Source: Desulforapulum autotrophicum HRM2
GTDB lineage: Bacteria > Desulfobacterota > Desulfobacteria > Desulfobacterales > Desulfobacteraceae
NCBI RefSeq assembly: GCF_000020365.1
Contig: NC_012108.1
Span: 5,216,001 to 5,280,000, forward strand
Reading direction: 5' to 3'
DNA length: 64,000 bases
The position numbers and the translations under genes were made by a program. Every line of letters begins with the position of its first letter. The stretch's first letter is position 1. The notes under the pieces were generated by a model, which did no database searches, was not told the origin of the DNA, and worked only from the letters and a program-made list of their open reading frames with translations. Below, piece after piece: positions 52,375 to 61,432 of this stretch.

Positions 52375-54471
52375 ATGGGCAAATGCATAAATCACCCCGA
52401 TACCGAAACACCCTACAAATGCATGAAACACAACATCTACCAGTGCGAACATTGCCTTGAATGCCCGGATCCAGATATCTACTGCAAGTTCAGAACATCC
52501 TGCCCAATTTATTTTATGTCAAAAAAGGGATTTGATGTCGAGGAGCAGGAGGCCCTGCCCGTTGGACGCGAGACCGAATTTGAGCCCTGCACCGTCACCT
52601 TCTCTCCTGGAAATATTTCCGTCACCGTTCCCGAAGGATCAACCCTTTTACGGGCCGCAGAAAAAGCTGATATTTACATCAACGCCTCCTGCAACGGCAA
52701 AGGCTCCTGCGGCAAATGCAGATTAATCCTTGAAGCAGGAAAGGTGGAAAGCACGCCCACCGCCCTTTTAAGTGACAAGGAAAAAAGCAAGGGATATCTC
52801 CTGGCCTGCCAGACCCGGATCTTTGGCTCCGAGGTCAAAGTCAGGATACCCGAAGAGACCATAGAAAAAAAGCTCCGAGCCGAGGGTATGGGAAAAGAGG
52901 CAACGGAAAAACTCCATGGACTTGTGGAAGTGATCACCCCCATGGTAAGCAAAACCATTCTCCATCTTCCTGCCCCGACCATGGAGGATACGGTGAGTGA
53001 CCTTGACAGGGTCATCCGGGGATTGAAAAAAAATGGCATCGACACATCAAAGCTGAGTACCAGCCTCAAGGTCATGCAGCAGATCACCGAGGCTTCCCAC
53101 AAGGGGGACTGGAAAATATGCGTGTCAGTGCTCCATAAAAAATGTTCCAGCGAAATTGTCAAGGTGGTTCCGGCCTACGATGAATCTGTGAGCCTTGGCC
53201 TTGCCATTGATCTTGGAACCACCTCCATCGTTGTTTACATTGTGGAGATGGAGACCGGCAAAATCCTGTCCGCAGCATCGGGGCACAATAGCCAGGCGGC
53301 CTGTGGCGACGATGTGATCAACCGGATGGTCTGCGCCGAAAAAGACGGGGTAAAAAAGCTCAAGCTCATGGCACTTTCCACCATCAACAATCTGACTAAA
53401 CAGGCCCTTGCAACCCTTGAGCAGGACCAGTCTGCCATTGAAAACGTGGTCATATCGGGTAATACCACCATGGTTCACCTCCTTTTAGGGCTGGAATCCA
53501 AATACATACGAAGGGAGCCCTATATTCCTACCGTATCGGAATTTCCCATTATCAAGGCCGGGGAGATGGGGCTCAGAGCCGCCACCCATGCAGGGGTTTT
53601 CATCATGCCGGGGCCTGCAAGTTATGTGGGTGGAGACATCGTATCAGGACTGCTTTACACAGGATTCCACATGGACGAAGCCCTGACCCTGTTCATCGAC
53701 GTGGGAACCAACGGGGAGATTGTCCTTGGCAACAACGAGTTCCTCATGACCGCAGCCTGTTCAGCAGGCCCGGCCTTTGAGGGAGGCGGCATCCGCTGGG
53801 GCATGCGGGCCGAAGACGGCGCCATTGAAAAAATCACCCTTGATCCCGTCACCTTTGTTCCTACCTATGCGACCGTTGAGAATAAACCGGCAAGGGGAAT
53901 CTGCGGCTCAGGCATGATTGACCTCATATCAGAGATGCTGCTCAAAAAGGTGATCGGCCAGGACGGAAAGTTCAGACTCGACGCCACCCATGACCGCATG
54001 ACCCTGTTCAAGGATGAACTTGCCTTTATTCTCGAATATGGCAAAAATCTTGCCTCTGAGGAAGATATTATCTTTACCGAGTCGGACATCCGGAGCCTTG
54101 TGCTGTCCAAGGCCGCTATCTATGCCGGATTCACCGTGCTTCTTGACGAGGTGGGTATGGATTTTTCCATGGTGGACCAAATGATCATCACCGGCGGATT
54201 CGGCCAGCACCTTGACATTGGAAAGGCCGTGATCATGGGGCTTTTACCCGACATTGAGCGAAACAAATTCCACTACAAGGGCAACTCTTCCATTGCTGGC
54301 GCTTATATGGCACTTCTTTCAAGGGATTTCAGACAGGAGGCCCTTACCATCTCAAACAACATGACCTATATAGATTTTTCTTCGTCCACACGCTTCATGG
54401 ACGAATTCATCAAGGCCCAGTTTCTGCCCCACACGGAGATGCGCCTCTTTCCCAGCGTGAAAATAAAATAA
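52375..54471 (+). CDS. Corrinoid-activating RACo-like protein (2Fe-2S / ASKHA)
   Basis: This 698-residue protein has residues about 1-45 rich in Cys/His (CINHPDTETPYKCMKH, CEHCLECPDPDIYC), probably a metal site. Residues about 75-165 are a plant-type 2Fe-2S domain (CNGKGSCGKC, LLACQ), followed by linker and middle domains. About 275-690 is an ASKHA ATPase-like domain (GLAIDLGTTSIVVYI, VVISGNTTMVHLLLG, FIDVGTNGEIVLG, ITGGFGQHLDIGKA). Such activators reductively reset cobalt in corrinoid methyltransferases. No methyltransferase gene is adjacent. It is divergent from the NtrC-type pair. Confidence 0.88.
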   Translation: MGKCINHPDTETPYKCMKHNIYQCEHCLECPDPDIYCKFRTSCPIYFMSKKGFDVEEQEALPVGRETEFEPCTVTFSPGNISVTVPEGSTLLRAAEKADIYINASCNGKGSCGKCRLILEAGKVESTPTALLSDKEKSKGYLLACQTRIFGSEVKVRIPEETIEKKLRAEGMGKEATEKLHGLVEVITPMVSKTILHLPAPTMEDTVSDLDRVIRGLKKNGIDTSKLSTSLKVMQQITEASHKGDWKICVSVLHKKCSSEIVKVVPAYDESVSLGLAIDLGTTSIVVYIVEMETGKILSAASGHNSQAACGDDVINRMVCAEKDGVKKLKLMALSTINNLTKQALATLEQDQSAIENVVISGNTTMVHLLLGLESKYIRREPYIPTVSEFPIIKAGEMGLRAATHAGVFIMPGPASYVGGDIVSGLLYTGFHMDEALTLFIDVGTNGEIVLGNNEFLMTAACSAGPAFEGGGIRWGMRAEDGAIEKITLDPVTFVPTYATVENKPARGICGSGMIDLISEMLLKKVIGQDGKFRLDATHDRMTLFKDELAFILEYGKNLASEEDIIFTESDIRSLVLSKAAIYAGFTVLLDEVGMDFSMVDQMIITGGFGQHLDIGKAVIMGLLPDIERNKFHYKGNSSIAGAYMALLSRDFRQEALTISNNMTYIDFSSSTRFMDEFIKAQFLPHTEMRLFPSVKIK

Positions 54472-54473
54472 AC

Positions 54474-54556
54474 GACATGGCCGGAGCAGGTTATCTGCTC
54501 CGGTCCAACAAATAATACACGCCTCTAATTGCAATGATTCAAAGGATGTTTCATTG
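54474..54556 (+). repeat. REP-like hairpin unit (copy F, degenerate)
   Basis: ACATGGCCGGAGCAGGTTAT, then CTGCTCCGGTCCAACAAATA, CGCCTCTAATTGCAATGATT and GATGTTTCATT align unit by unit with copies C and D at 22906-23100. It sits in the 112-base gap before the sigma-54 activator gene. Confidence 0.65.
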
Positions 54557-54583
54557 AATATTTAAAGGGCAAGACTTTCAACC

Positions 54584-55969
54584 ATGGAAACCTTGCCAGC
54601 CAGAGACAGGGAGAATCATATAGACCAGACAGACGTCACACAAATCATCCTTGAAAGTATTTCAGATGGGGTCTTTACCGTTGATCTTGACTGGCGGATC
54701 ACCTCGTTCAACCGGGCCGCGGAAAAAATCACCGGCATTCCACGCAAAAAAGCCATTGGTCGTTTTTGCTGGGAGGTGTTCCGGTCCGACATGTGCAAAT
54801 CAGACTGTGCCCTCAAACGCACCATGGCACAGGGCAAAGATGTTATCAATTCCTCCACCCACATCCTGGATAACCGCAACAGACAAAGATCGATCACCGT
54901 GTCCACCTCCCTTTTAAAGAATGCCGAAGGAGAGGTGGTCGGCGGGGTTGAAACATTCAGGGACCACACCCTGGTGGAGGAGCTCAGGAACAAAATTTCA
55001 GGCAAATTTCACCGCAACGACATGGTAAGTTCAAGCCCTGCCATGCAGCAGATCTTCAAGATCCTGCCCCAGATTGCCCAAAGTGACAGCACAGTTCTCA
55101 TCAAAGGCGAGACTGGAACGGGCAAGGAGCTCATGGCAAGGGCCATTCACAATCTGAGCGCCAGGGCCGCCAAACCACTGGTTTCCATCAACTGCGGAGC
55201 CCTTCCCGACTCACTCCTGGAATCTGAACTCTTTGGATACAAAGCCGGGGCATTTACCAGTGCCGTCAAAGACAAGCCCGGACTGTTTTCCGCAGCCAAG
55301 GGGGGCAGCATTCTGTTGGACGAAATCTCTGAAACAAGCCCGGCCTTCCAGGTAAAACTTCTCCGGGTTGTTGAGGCACACCTGTTTCAACCCCTGGGTG
55401 CAGTCAAAACAGAGCCCATGGATGTCAGAATCATTGCCGCCACCAACAAAAACCTTGTGGAACTGGTCAAGACCGGCGATTTCCGTGAGGACCTCTTCTA
55501 TCGAATCAACGTCATCCAGATCGAACTTCCACCCCTGAGGGACCGCATGGAAGATATCCCCCTGCTGGTCGCTCATTTTATTACACGGCTCAATACCCTC
55601 AGGGGTAAGGAAATCCAAGGGGTTGACCCCAGGGTAATGGAGATTCTCATGAATCATAATTTTCCAGGCAACATACGGGAGCTTGAAAATATCATCGAGC
55701 ACGCTTCAGTCCTTTGTTCATCGGGCATGATAACGGCGGATCGACTTCCGCTGTCCCTGGTAAAAGAAAATTTTTCCAGGGCATTCCCCCCAAAGGACCG
55801 GCTGAAATCGGCAGAAAAAGAGCTAATCCTGGATGCCCTGAGGCAAAACAACTATAACCGTACAGCAGCGGCAAAAATGCTCGGTATGCACAAAAGCACC
55901 TTTTTCAGGCGGATCAACCGCCTGAACATCATCCTGCCGGCAAAGGATGGACGTACCCGGAAAACCTGA
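54584..55969 (+). CDS. PAS-domain sigma-54 activator
   Basis: This 461-residue regulator has a PAS domain (about 15-125) with ESISDGVFTVDLDWRITSFN and a Cys motif (FCWEVFRSDMCKSDCALKRT). The AAA+ domain spans about 150-385 (GETGTGKELMARAIHN, LLDEISETSPAFQVKLLRV), and a Fis-type HTH lies at about 415-450 (YNRTAAAKMLGMHKSTFFRR). The sigma-54 contact loop reads GAFTSA instead of GAFTGA. It has no receiver, so it should respond directly to what the PAS domain senses. It is likely to control the sigma-54 promoter 240 bases downstream. Confidence 0.92.
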   Translation: METLPARDRENHIDQTDVTQIILESISDGVFTVDLDWRITSFNRAAEKITGIPRKKAIGRFCWEVFRSDMCKSDCALKRTMAQGKDVINSSTHILDNRNRQRSITVSTSLLKNAEGEVVGGVETFRDHTLVEELRNKISGKFHRNDMVSSSPAMQQIFKILPQIAQSDSTVLIKGETGTGKELMARAIHNLSARAAKPLVSINCGALPDSLLESELFGYKAGAFTSAVKDKPGLFSAAKGGSILLDEISETSPAFQVKLLRVVEAHLFQPLGAVKTEPMDVRIIAATNKNLVELVKTGDFREDLFYRINVIQIELPPLRDRMEDIPLLVAHFITRLNTLRGKEIQGVDPRVMEILMNHNFPGNIRELENIIEHASVLCSSGMITADRLPLSLVKENFSRAFPPKDRLKSAEKELILDALRQNNYNRTAAAKMLGMHKSTFFRRINRLNIILPAKDGRTRKT

Positions 55970-56169
55970 CCCTTTGTTTCATCAACCATGTGGATGCAAC
56001 CGCCCATGAACACGACAGGTTGACATAGTTTCATGGGACGGAACCTTGAATTATGGTTCAGCCGTACCATGGAGAGTCGCATATTTAAGACTGAATAGTG
56101 TTGCCATAACGAGACTGTCTTGATTCCCCTCTATATTTTTACCAACAATATAAACTCGACAACCATTTG

Positions 56170-56188
56170 CAATAAAACGATTTTATTG
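56170..56188 (+). promoter_or_regulatory. Palindrome upstream of the NifX-like gene
   Basis: CAATAAAA-CGA-TTTTATTG is a perfect inverted repeat ending 24 bases before the sigma-54 -24 element. It may be the site bound by the upstream activator, although activator sites usually lie farther away. Confidence 0.45.
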
Positions 56189-56212
56189 TTATACGACAAG
56201 AAGCAATCCTCC

Positions 56213-56228
56213 TGGCACATGGTTTGCT
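56213..56228 (+). promoter_or_regulatory. Sigma-54 promoter of the NifX-like cluster
   Basis: TGGCACATGGTTTGCT matches the consensus almost perfectly, with GG and GC ten bases apart. It lies 55 bases upstream of the NifX-like start and 244 bases after the stop of a sigma-54 activator gene. Confidence 0.88.
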
Positions 56229-56282
56229 TTATTTTTAATTTTGCAGTAAAGAATACAAACAACCCAAATAGTAAGGAAAAAA

Positions 56283-56855
56283 ATGAAATTAGCTATCAGT
56301 TCCACGGGCCGGGATTTAAATGCACAGATCGACCCCCGTTTTGGCAGATGTTCCTTTTTGGCAATCGTCGACACCGTCACCATGGATCTCCAGGTGTTTG
56401 ACAACGAAAGCATGAACCTCAACAGCGGCGCAGGCATTCAGGCGGCAAGTTTTGTGGCATCCAAAGGTGTAGAGGCCGTCCTGACAGGCAATTGCGGCCC
56501 CAAGGCCATGCAGGCCTTTAACGAAGCCGGAGTAAAGGTATTCACAGGCCAGACTGGAACGGTCAAAGAGGCTGTGGAACGGTTTCAGAACAATCAGATC
56601 ACATCAACCATGACGGCAAACGTACCGGAAAAACAAGGCCTCCAATCACAATCCGCCATGGGCATGGGCACGGGCACGGGTATGGGTATGGGCATGGGCA
56701 TGGGCACAGGTCAAGGCATGGGCCGTTGCGGCGGCGGCATGGGAAGATGCGGCGGCGGCCGGGGCATGGGCGGCGGTGGTGGAAGAGGCATGGGCGGAGG
56801 CGGCGGCCGGGGTATGGGCGGCGGCGGCGGAATGGGTATGGGCGGCAGAAGGTAA
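56283..56855 (+). CDS. NifX/NifB-C-type metal-cluster protein with Gly-Met-rich tail
   Basis: In this 190-residue protein, residues 1-115 match the dinitrogenase iron-molybdenum cofactor domain: LAISSTGRDLNAQIDPRFGR, GAGIQAASFVASKGVEAVLT, NCGPKAMQAFNEAGVKVFTG. From about residue 125 to the end the protein is a low-complexity run of Gly, Met and Arg with two RCGGG motifs. These tails occur in the MTH1175-like family and may bind metal. It is not accompanied by nitrogenase genes. It is first in a likely three-gene operon with CGGC and metallo-hydrolase genes. Confidence 0.85.
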   Translation: MKLAISSTGRDLNAQIDPRFGRCSFLAIVDTVTMDLQVFDNESMNLNSGAGIQAASFVASKGVEAVLTGNCGPKAMQAFNEAGVKVFTGQTGTVKEAVERFQNNQITSTMTANVPEKQGLQSQSAMGMGTGTGMGMGMGMGTGQGMGRCGGGMGRCGGGRGMGGGGGRGMGGGGGRGMGGGGGMGMGGRR

Positions 56856-56902
56856 TAGTACCCTTAACCCGCAATTTTAATTCAATAAACCGGGAGTTCC
56901 TA

Positions 56903-57283
56903 ATGATAAAGGCTGCAATTATCCGATGTGAAAAAAATGAAACCAGATGCCCCCTGACAAACTGCTTCAAGTGCCTTGTGGAAACAAAAGAGGGATTTGC
57001 AGGTTATGACGAATGCATGCCGGCAGGGGTATTCACCTGCCGCTGTCCAGGGGACAATGCCGTTGATCTTGCAAAAATCATAAAATCCAAAGGGGCGGAC
57101 GTGATCCATTTCTGCACCTGCACCTTTGCCACAAAGACAGACCAGGGGTGGAGCCAGGAAAAGGGCGGGTTCTGCAAATCCATCGACACCCTCATTGCCA
57201 AGGTCCATGAAGCCACGGGATTACCCTGCGTAAAAGGGTCGGCCCATCTGCCCAAGGATTACACCGCCAAGGTCTGGGAATAA
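56903..57283 (+). CDS. CGGC-domain protein
   Basis: In this 126-residue protein, the start at MIKAAII has GGGAG upstream and gives the expected family length; the longer frame overlaps the Gly-rich tail of the preceding gene and is not used. Conserved Cys residues appear as CEKNETRCPLTNCFKC, FTCRCPGD, FCTCTFATK and FCKS. The domain is named for a Cys-rich CGGC-type motif and is typical of anaerobes. It is presumed to bind metal. The gap to the next gene is five bases. Confidence 0.82.
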   Translation: MIKAAIIRCEKNETRCPLTNCFKCLVETKEGFAGYDECMPAGVFTCRCPGDNAVDLAKIIKSKGADVIHFCTCTFATKTDQGWSQEKGGFCKSIDTLIAKVHEATGLPCVKGSAHLPKDYTAKVWE

Positions 57284-57288
57284 CAACC

Positions 57289-58035
57289 ATGGGCGCCTAT
57301 AAGATACATCCCATTGTCATGGGAACCAAAGTCTTTGACAAAAGCATGATGACCTACCAGCACGGTGCAGGAACGCCATTTACCATCCCCATCTACTGCT
57401 GGTACCTGGAAGGCGGTGACAAGACCATCCTCGTGGACACGGGTGAGATGAACCCCATCCAGTCTTTGGAGCGGGAGACTGCCATCAACGGAAAGATTTA
57501 CAACTTTGAACAGGGACTTGCCCGTTTTAATCTAAAACCCGAAGACATTGATATCGTCATCCACACCCACCTGCACACCGACCACTGTGAAAATGATTAC
57601 AAGTGCACCAATGCCACCTTTTATGTCCATGAAAAGGAGATGCAAAGGATACACAATCCCCATCCCCTGGATTTTCGCTATCTTGAAGATTATATCGAGG
57701 ATGTGGAGGATAACGGCCAGATCAAGATTCTTACGGACGATACACAAATCGTTCCCGGAATCAAATGCATTCACACACCGGTTCACACCGATGGCGGCAT
57801 GAGCGTTGTTGTTGACACGGAAAAGGGCAAGGCCGTTATCACGGGGTTCTGTGTAATCAAAGAAAACTTTGACCCGCCAAAGGAGATACGGGCCATGGAG
57901 ATGGAGGTGATTCCTCCAGGAACGGTAGTCAACACCTGGGACGCCTATGATATCATGATCAAAATCAGGGACATGGCCGACATTCTTCTGCCCCTCCACG
58001 AACCTGAATTTGCATCGATCAAGACCATTCCTTAA
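57289..58035 (+). CDS. Metallo-beta-lactamase-fold hydrolase (AHL-lactonase-like)
   Basis: This 248-residue MBL-fold hydrolase carries the HTHLHTDHC dinuclear zinc motif (HxHxDH), the KTILVDTGEMNP strand, HTPVHTDGGMSVVVDT and the C-terminal LLPLHEPEF with a final His ligand. Length and layout resemble AttM/AiiA lactonases and related enzymes, but the substrate is uncertain. It closes the sigma-54-driven cluster and is followed by an intrinsic terminator. Confidence 0.85.
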   Translation: MGAYKIHPIVMGTKVFDKSMMTYQHGAGTPFTIPIYCWYLEGGDKTILVDTGEMNPIQSLERETAINGKIYNFEQGLARFNLKPEDIDIVIHTHLHTDHCENDYKCTNATFYVHEKEMQRIHNPHPLDFRYLEDYIEDVEDNGQIKILTDDTQIVPGIKCIHTPVHTDGGMSVVVDTEKGKAVITGFCVIKENFDPPKEIRAMEMEVIPPGTVVNTWDAYDIMIKIRDMADILLPLHEPEFASIKTIP

Positions 58036-58044
58036 ATAATCAAA

Positions 58045-58080
58045 AAAAGCGGGGGCTGCCCATCATACGCCCTCGCTTTT
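58045..58080 (+). terminator. Intrinsic terminator after the metallo-hydrolase gene
   Basis: AAAAGCGGGGGC pairs with GCCCTCGCTTTT around a short loop, with flanking A and T runs, ten bases beyond the stop codon. It would work best in the plus direction. Confidence 0.8.
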
Positions 58081-58191
58081 ATTCACCTATACCTCTTCCG
58101 GCAGGATACGGGGAACCCCCTTCCGGCGTCTCCCGTGCCAACCCCCTGAGATTAAGTTCCTTTGCTGAAAATCAGCTAAACTCGGATTTGC

Positions 58192-59277
58192 TCACCGGTC
58201 CATTCTTAGTGTATGAATCCTGCTTGCTGCCCTTTCCAGCTCCATTCCAAGCCGGTTTATCTGCTGAATAAAAGCTGAAGAGTTGTTCCTGCTGTCCAGG
58301 GAGAATCGTTCAAATTCCCCCTGGGAACGCATTTCACCTAAAAAAAACATGAATTTGCTGAATTCGATATTAAAGCGCTGTGCACTTTGTTCCTCTTCCC
58401 CTGTTCTTGCACAATTTTCCAATTCTGAAAACCTAGATTCAATACTATCCATCAGGACCTCAAATTCAGGACGGATACGGCCGTGGAACACCCCTTTGGA
58501 TTTGCTTACGATGGAGGACAATGCCGTAAGGGTACGGTGGATCCTTGCAAAAATATCCACAAGGTTGACCAGGCCCTGGCGCTGGCCGGATATCAATCCT
58601 GGTTCAATGGACGCATCTCTGAACTTTTCAGTACAGGACTCAAGCTGGGTAAGGGCTTTGATCCGCCCTGCCAGAACCGTTGCCATTTCGGGGTTGTCGC
58701 TGAAATAAGCCCTGCGCAACTGACTAAAATGCAGGCGCTGGGCAGCAATCAGATCCCCCATTTCCTGCCGCAGATTTTTCCGGGCAAAGTTGGGCCAGAT
58801 GAGAAAAGAAGCAATAAGACCAATGGATATACCCAAAAAGGTATCCAGCATTCGTTCCACCCCACCCTGCCAGGAATGTGAAAAAACCGTTCCCAGAATC
58901 AACACAAGGTCCGTGGTCAGGATGGCCGTGAAAACGATATAATTTTGTCCCTTAAAATAAAAAATAAAAAACAACATTAAAAGCACAATGGCAACTATGG
59001 CCGGGACAGGCAGGTGAAGACATGCAATAAGGACCCCGGCCAAGGCGCCGATGGCAGTTCCGACCAACCGTTTCCAGCTGATATGGAGGGTCCCGCCTAG
59101 GGAGGGGCGCATGACCACCATCACGCTGATGGGAACCCAGACGGAATGGCTGAGGTTAAGAACCCTTGCCAGAGCTATTGCTGCGGTAATGGCAAGGGCA
59201 GCCCGCAGCGCATGTCTGAAGACCGGGGATGAGACTTTGAATTCACCCAAAAAGAGGGGGCTTTTTTTTAACTCCAT
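58192..59277 (-). CDS. FUSC-family membrane protein, C-terminal half
   Basis: This 361-residue protein starts with about six membrane helices (residues 20-165), carrying SVWVPISVMVVMRPSLGGTLHISWKRLVGT (key residues MRPSLGGT..R..GT), followed by a soluble helical domain. This is the FUSC/YccS-type second transporter module. The start codon overlaps the stop of the preceding gene (TGATG), so translation is coupled. Together with the next entry it makes the equivalent of one full-length exporter of aromatic or organic acids. Confidence 0.85.
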   Translation of the reverse strand: MELKKSPLFLGEFKVSSPVFRHALRAALAITAAIALARVLNLSHSVWVPISVMVVMRPSLGGTLHISWKRLVGTAIGALAGVLIACLHLPVPAIVAIVLLMLFFIFYFKGQNYIVFTAILTTDLVLILGTVFSHSWQGGVERMLDTFLGISIGLIASFLIWPNFARKNLRQEMGDLIAAQRLHFSQLRRAYFSDNPEMATVLAGRIKALTQLESCTEKFRDASIEPGLISGQRQGLVNLVDIFARIHRTLTALSSIVSKSKGVFHGRIRPEFEVLMDSIESRFSELENCARTGEEEQSAQRFNIEFSKFMFFLGEMRSQGEFERFSLDSRNNSSAFIQQINRLGMELERAASRIHTLRMDR

Positions 59278-60386
59278 CAGGGTTTTCCCAGCCGAAACCG
59301 CTCATTTGCCAGTGCCATCATATCCTTCAACCCCTGCACCACATTCTTAAGCTCATAAACAGCACCCCAGGCATCCAGAAATTTATCCCGAACTTCATCT
59401 CCCCGCTTGTAGGCCCCCATATTCAACAGCGCTTCGTGAATCCGTTCAATATCAAGGAACATCCTGTCGAAATCAGGCCTGTCGTAATGACCTGCCTTGA
59501 TTCGGGAAAACGCATCAAATCCCTGGGAAACATCAGTCGCCGTACCATGGAAAAGATCCCGCACAACCTCAAACTCAGGATGGTTGTCTGAAAAATGAAT
59601 GTGGTTGAACAGGCCCACAATGGATTCAAAAAGCCGGATAAGGGCAAAATAAAAAAGGCCGGGACCACCTCTGGTGGAGCTGCCTTTGAGGGGATCGATG
59701 TTAAAACTTTCCATAAATGAACGGTAACGACGGACAGAACCGATGGCCTCTTTGCTCAAATATGCCAATGCCTCATCTGTCACCCTTGGATTTTTAATCC
59801 GGACGCACAGGCTGTCAAAAAAAAGTCCCATGTCTTCAACCGCAAGTTTTGCAGACGAGAGCAGCACTCTTTCCGGATCAAACGGCCACAGGTAAAAATT
59901 GACCAGAAAGGAGATCCCCCCTCCAGACAGTATACATGCCGACCGTAACACCCCCTGGTAAGGACTGGTTGGTGAAGAGATTGAAATCAAAGAGACGACC
60001 AGACATCCGATTCCCAGGGTAGAGGCTGACACTCCCATGGAAGATACAAAAAAACAGGCAAAGGACAAAATAAAAACATAACCAAGACTCAGCCAGGCAT
60101 GATTCCCGGCAAGGGCAGCAGCCGGAACGGACAGAGATGCCACAGCCAGGAGAATCAGCGTATATCCCTTACGCCGCTCAAGCGTGCTTCCGGTACGAAA
60201 CAAAACAGTACAGACCGCCCCCACCATCCACCAGAAAAGATATCTTTCTTCAATCCCGGCCACAAGGGCTGTAACAAATGCCGCAAGACAGCATATCGCG
60301 GCCTTACCGGCATATCTGGCAATGAAAAAGCCCGGATCTTTAGGGCGTATGTATTTCACATATATTTTATTTAAAAATCGGGACAT
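59277..60386 (-). CDS. FUSC-family membrane protein, N-terminal half
   Basis: This 369-residue protein has about six N-terminal membrane helices (residues 20-175, KAAICCLAAFVTALVAGIEERYLFWW) and a helical cytoplasmic remainder, matching the N-terminal half of YccS/FUSC proteins. In most bacteria the two halves form one protein of about 700 residues. Here they are two coupled genes with no sign of frameshift decay. Substrate unknown. Confidence 0.8.
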   Translation of the reverse strand: MSRFLNKIYVKYIRPKDPGFFIARYAGKAAICCLAAFVTALVAGIEERYLFWWMVGAVCTVLFRTGSTLERRKGYTLILLAVASLSVPAAALAGNHAWLSLGYVFILSFACFFVSSMGVSASTLGIGCLVVSLISISSPTSPYQGVLRSACILSGGGISFLVNFYLWPFDPERVLLSSAKLAVEDMGLFFDSLCVRIKNPRVTDEALAYLSKEAIGSVRRYRSFMESFNIDPLKGSSTRGGPGLFYFALIRLFESIVGLFNHIHFSDNHPEFEVVRDLFHGTATDVSQGFDAFSRIKAGHYDRPDFDRMFLDIERIHEALLNMGAYKRGDEVRDKFLDAWGAVYELKNVVQGLKDMMALANERFRLGKP

Positions 60387-60619
60387 GACATTTACTCGTT
60401 GGCCAGACGTTCTCCCTATCTCGTGTTCGACAGTTGTAGGTAAAAAATTTCTAATTTTGCCTCTGAGCCCGTTAGAAAGAAAGGTGTTCTTTTAACGGCA
60501 AAACTGGACTTTATTCTTATTTATATCGTTTAAGTGCTGTTAGAAGGGCCTGCAGCCATTAAAAAACAAATCAATGGCTGAAGATATATAGAGTGTAAAA
60601 TAAAACCGTTTGGCTTTCC

Positions 60620-61432
60620 CTATTCAACTTTAAAGGTATCCACAATAATTTTAAGTTGTTCAGCCATTTCCTTTAGCTTGGCGGCGCTATCTTTTACTGT
60701 CTTACTATTGAAAGTCATTTCAGTTGAGGCAGAATTAACATTTGAAATATCTTCTGAAATTTGGGCTGCGACCACTGAACTTTGGCTTACATTCTCATTC
60801 ACTTCCTGTATTCCCAAAGAGAGTTGTTCGATATTGCTGGAGATTTCCTGGGTGGCAGAAGATTGTTGTGTCACCGCTGCAGCAATAGTAGCAATCATCT
60901 CTTTAGCTGTGTTGATGACTTCCGTAACTTCTTTTATGGATGTTATTGTGGACGTTGAAACGCTCTGGACATTCTCAATCTGGGTTTTAATATTAAGTGT
61001 TGGATCTGCTGTCTGCTTCGCCAGGTCTTTGATTTCATTCGCAACAACGGCAAAGCCCTTACCGGCTTCTCCCGCTCTGGCTGCTTCAATCGTTGCATTG
61101 AGAGCCAAAAGGTTTGTCTGATTGGAAATGTCTGTTATTGTTTCTGTGATCTGCCCTATTGATCTTGCAGCTTCACTTAGTTCTTTCATCATTTCCCCGG
61201 CCTCTGTCGCTTTTACAGATGCCTCTTCTGAGGTTACCCTGGTCTTTTCTGCATTGCCTGCTATTTCATTTATCGTAGAGTTCATTTCCTCTGCAGCAGA
61301 GGCTACAAGATTTACATTCTGGGAGGACTCTTCCATGGCGGCAGCAACGCTGTTGAGACTGGAACTCATCTCTTCAGAGGCAGAGGCTACGCTATCGGCC
61401 TGATCTGATGTGTTTTGGGCCACATTAGTCAT
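60620..61432 (-). pseudogene. Methyl-accepting chemotaxis protein, signalling domain left after deletion
   Basis: The 270 codons encode only the cytoplasmic coiled-coil and tip of a chemoreceptor ([20 protein letters not shown], then [20 protein letters not shown]). A second small ORF just upstream (61425-61526) is the original N-terminus, MDKMLNLFSVKQRMFFILSL plus one membrane helix, ending out of frame at the join. The sensor, second helix and HAMP region are missing. The ATG here overlaps the upstream stop, so a soluble signalling fragment might still be made, but I treat the locus as a decayed receptor gene. Confidence 0.7.

Noticed and set aside
56726-56902. Longer N-terminus for the CGGC-domain gene
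   Set aside because: The extra 59 residues are Arg-rich translation of the Gly-Met repeat in another frame; a good start with GGGAG exists at 56903.
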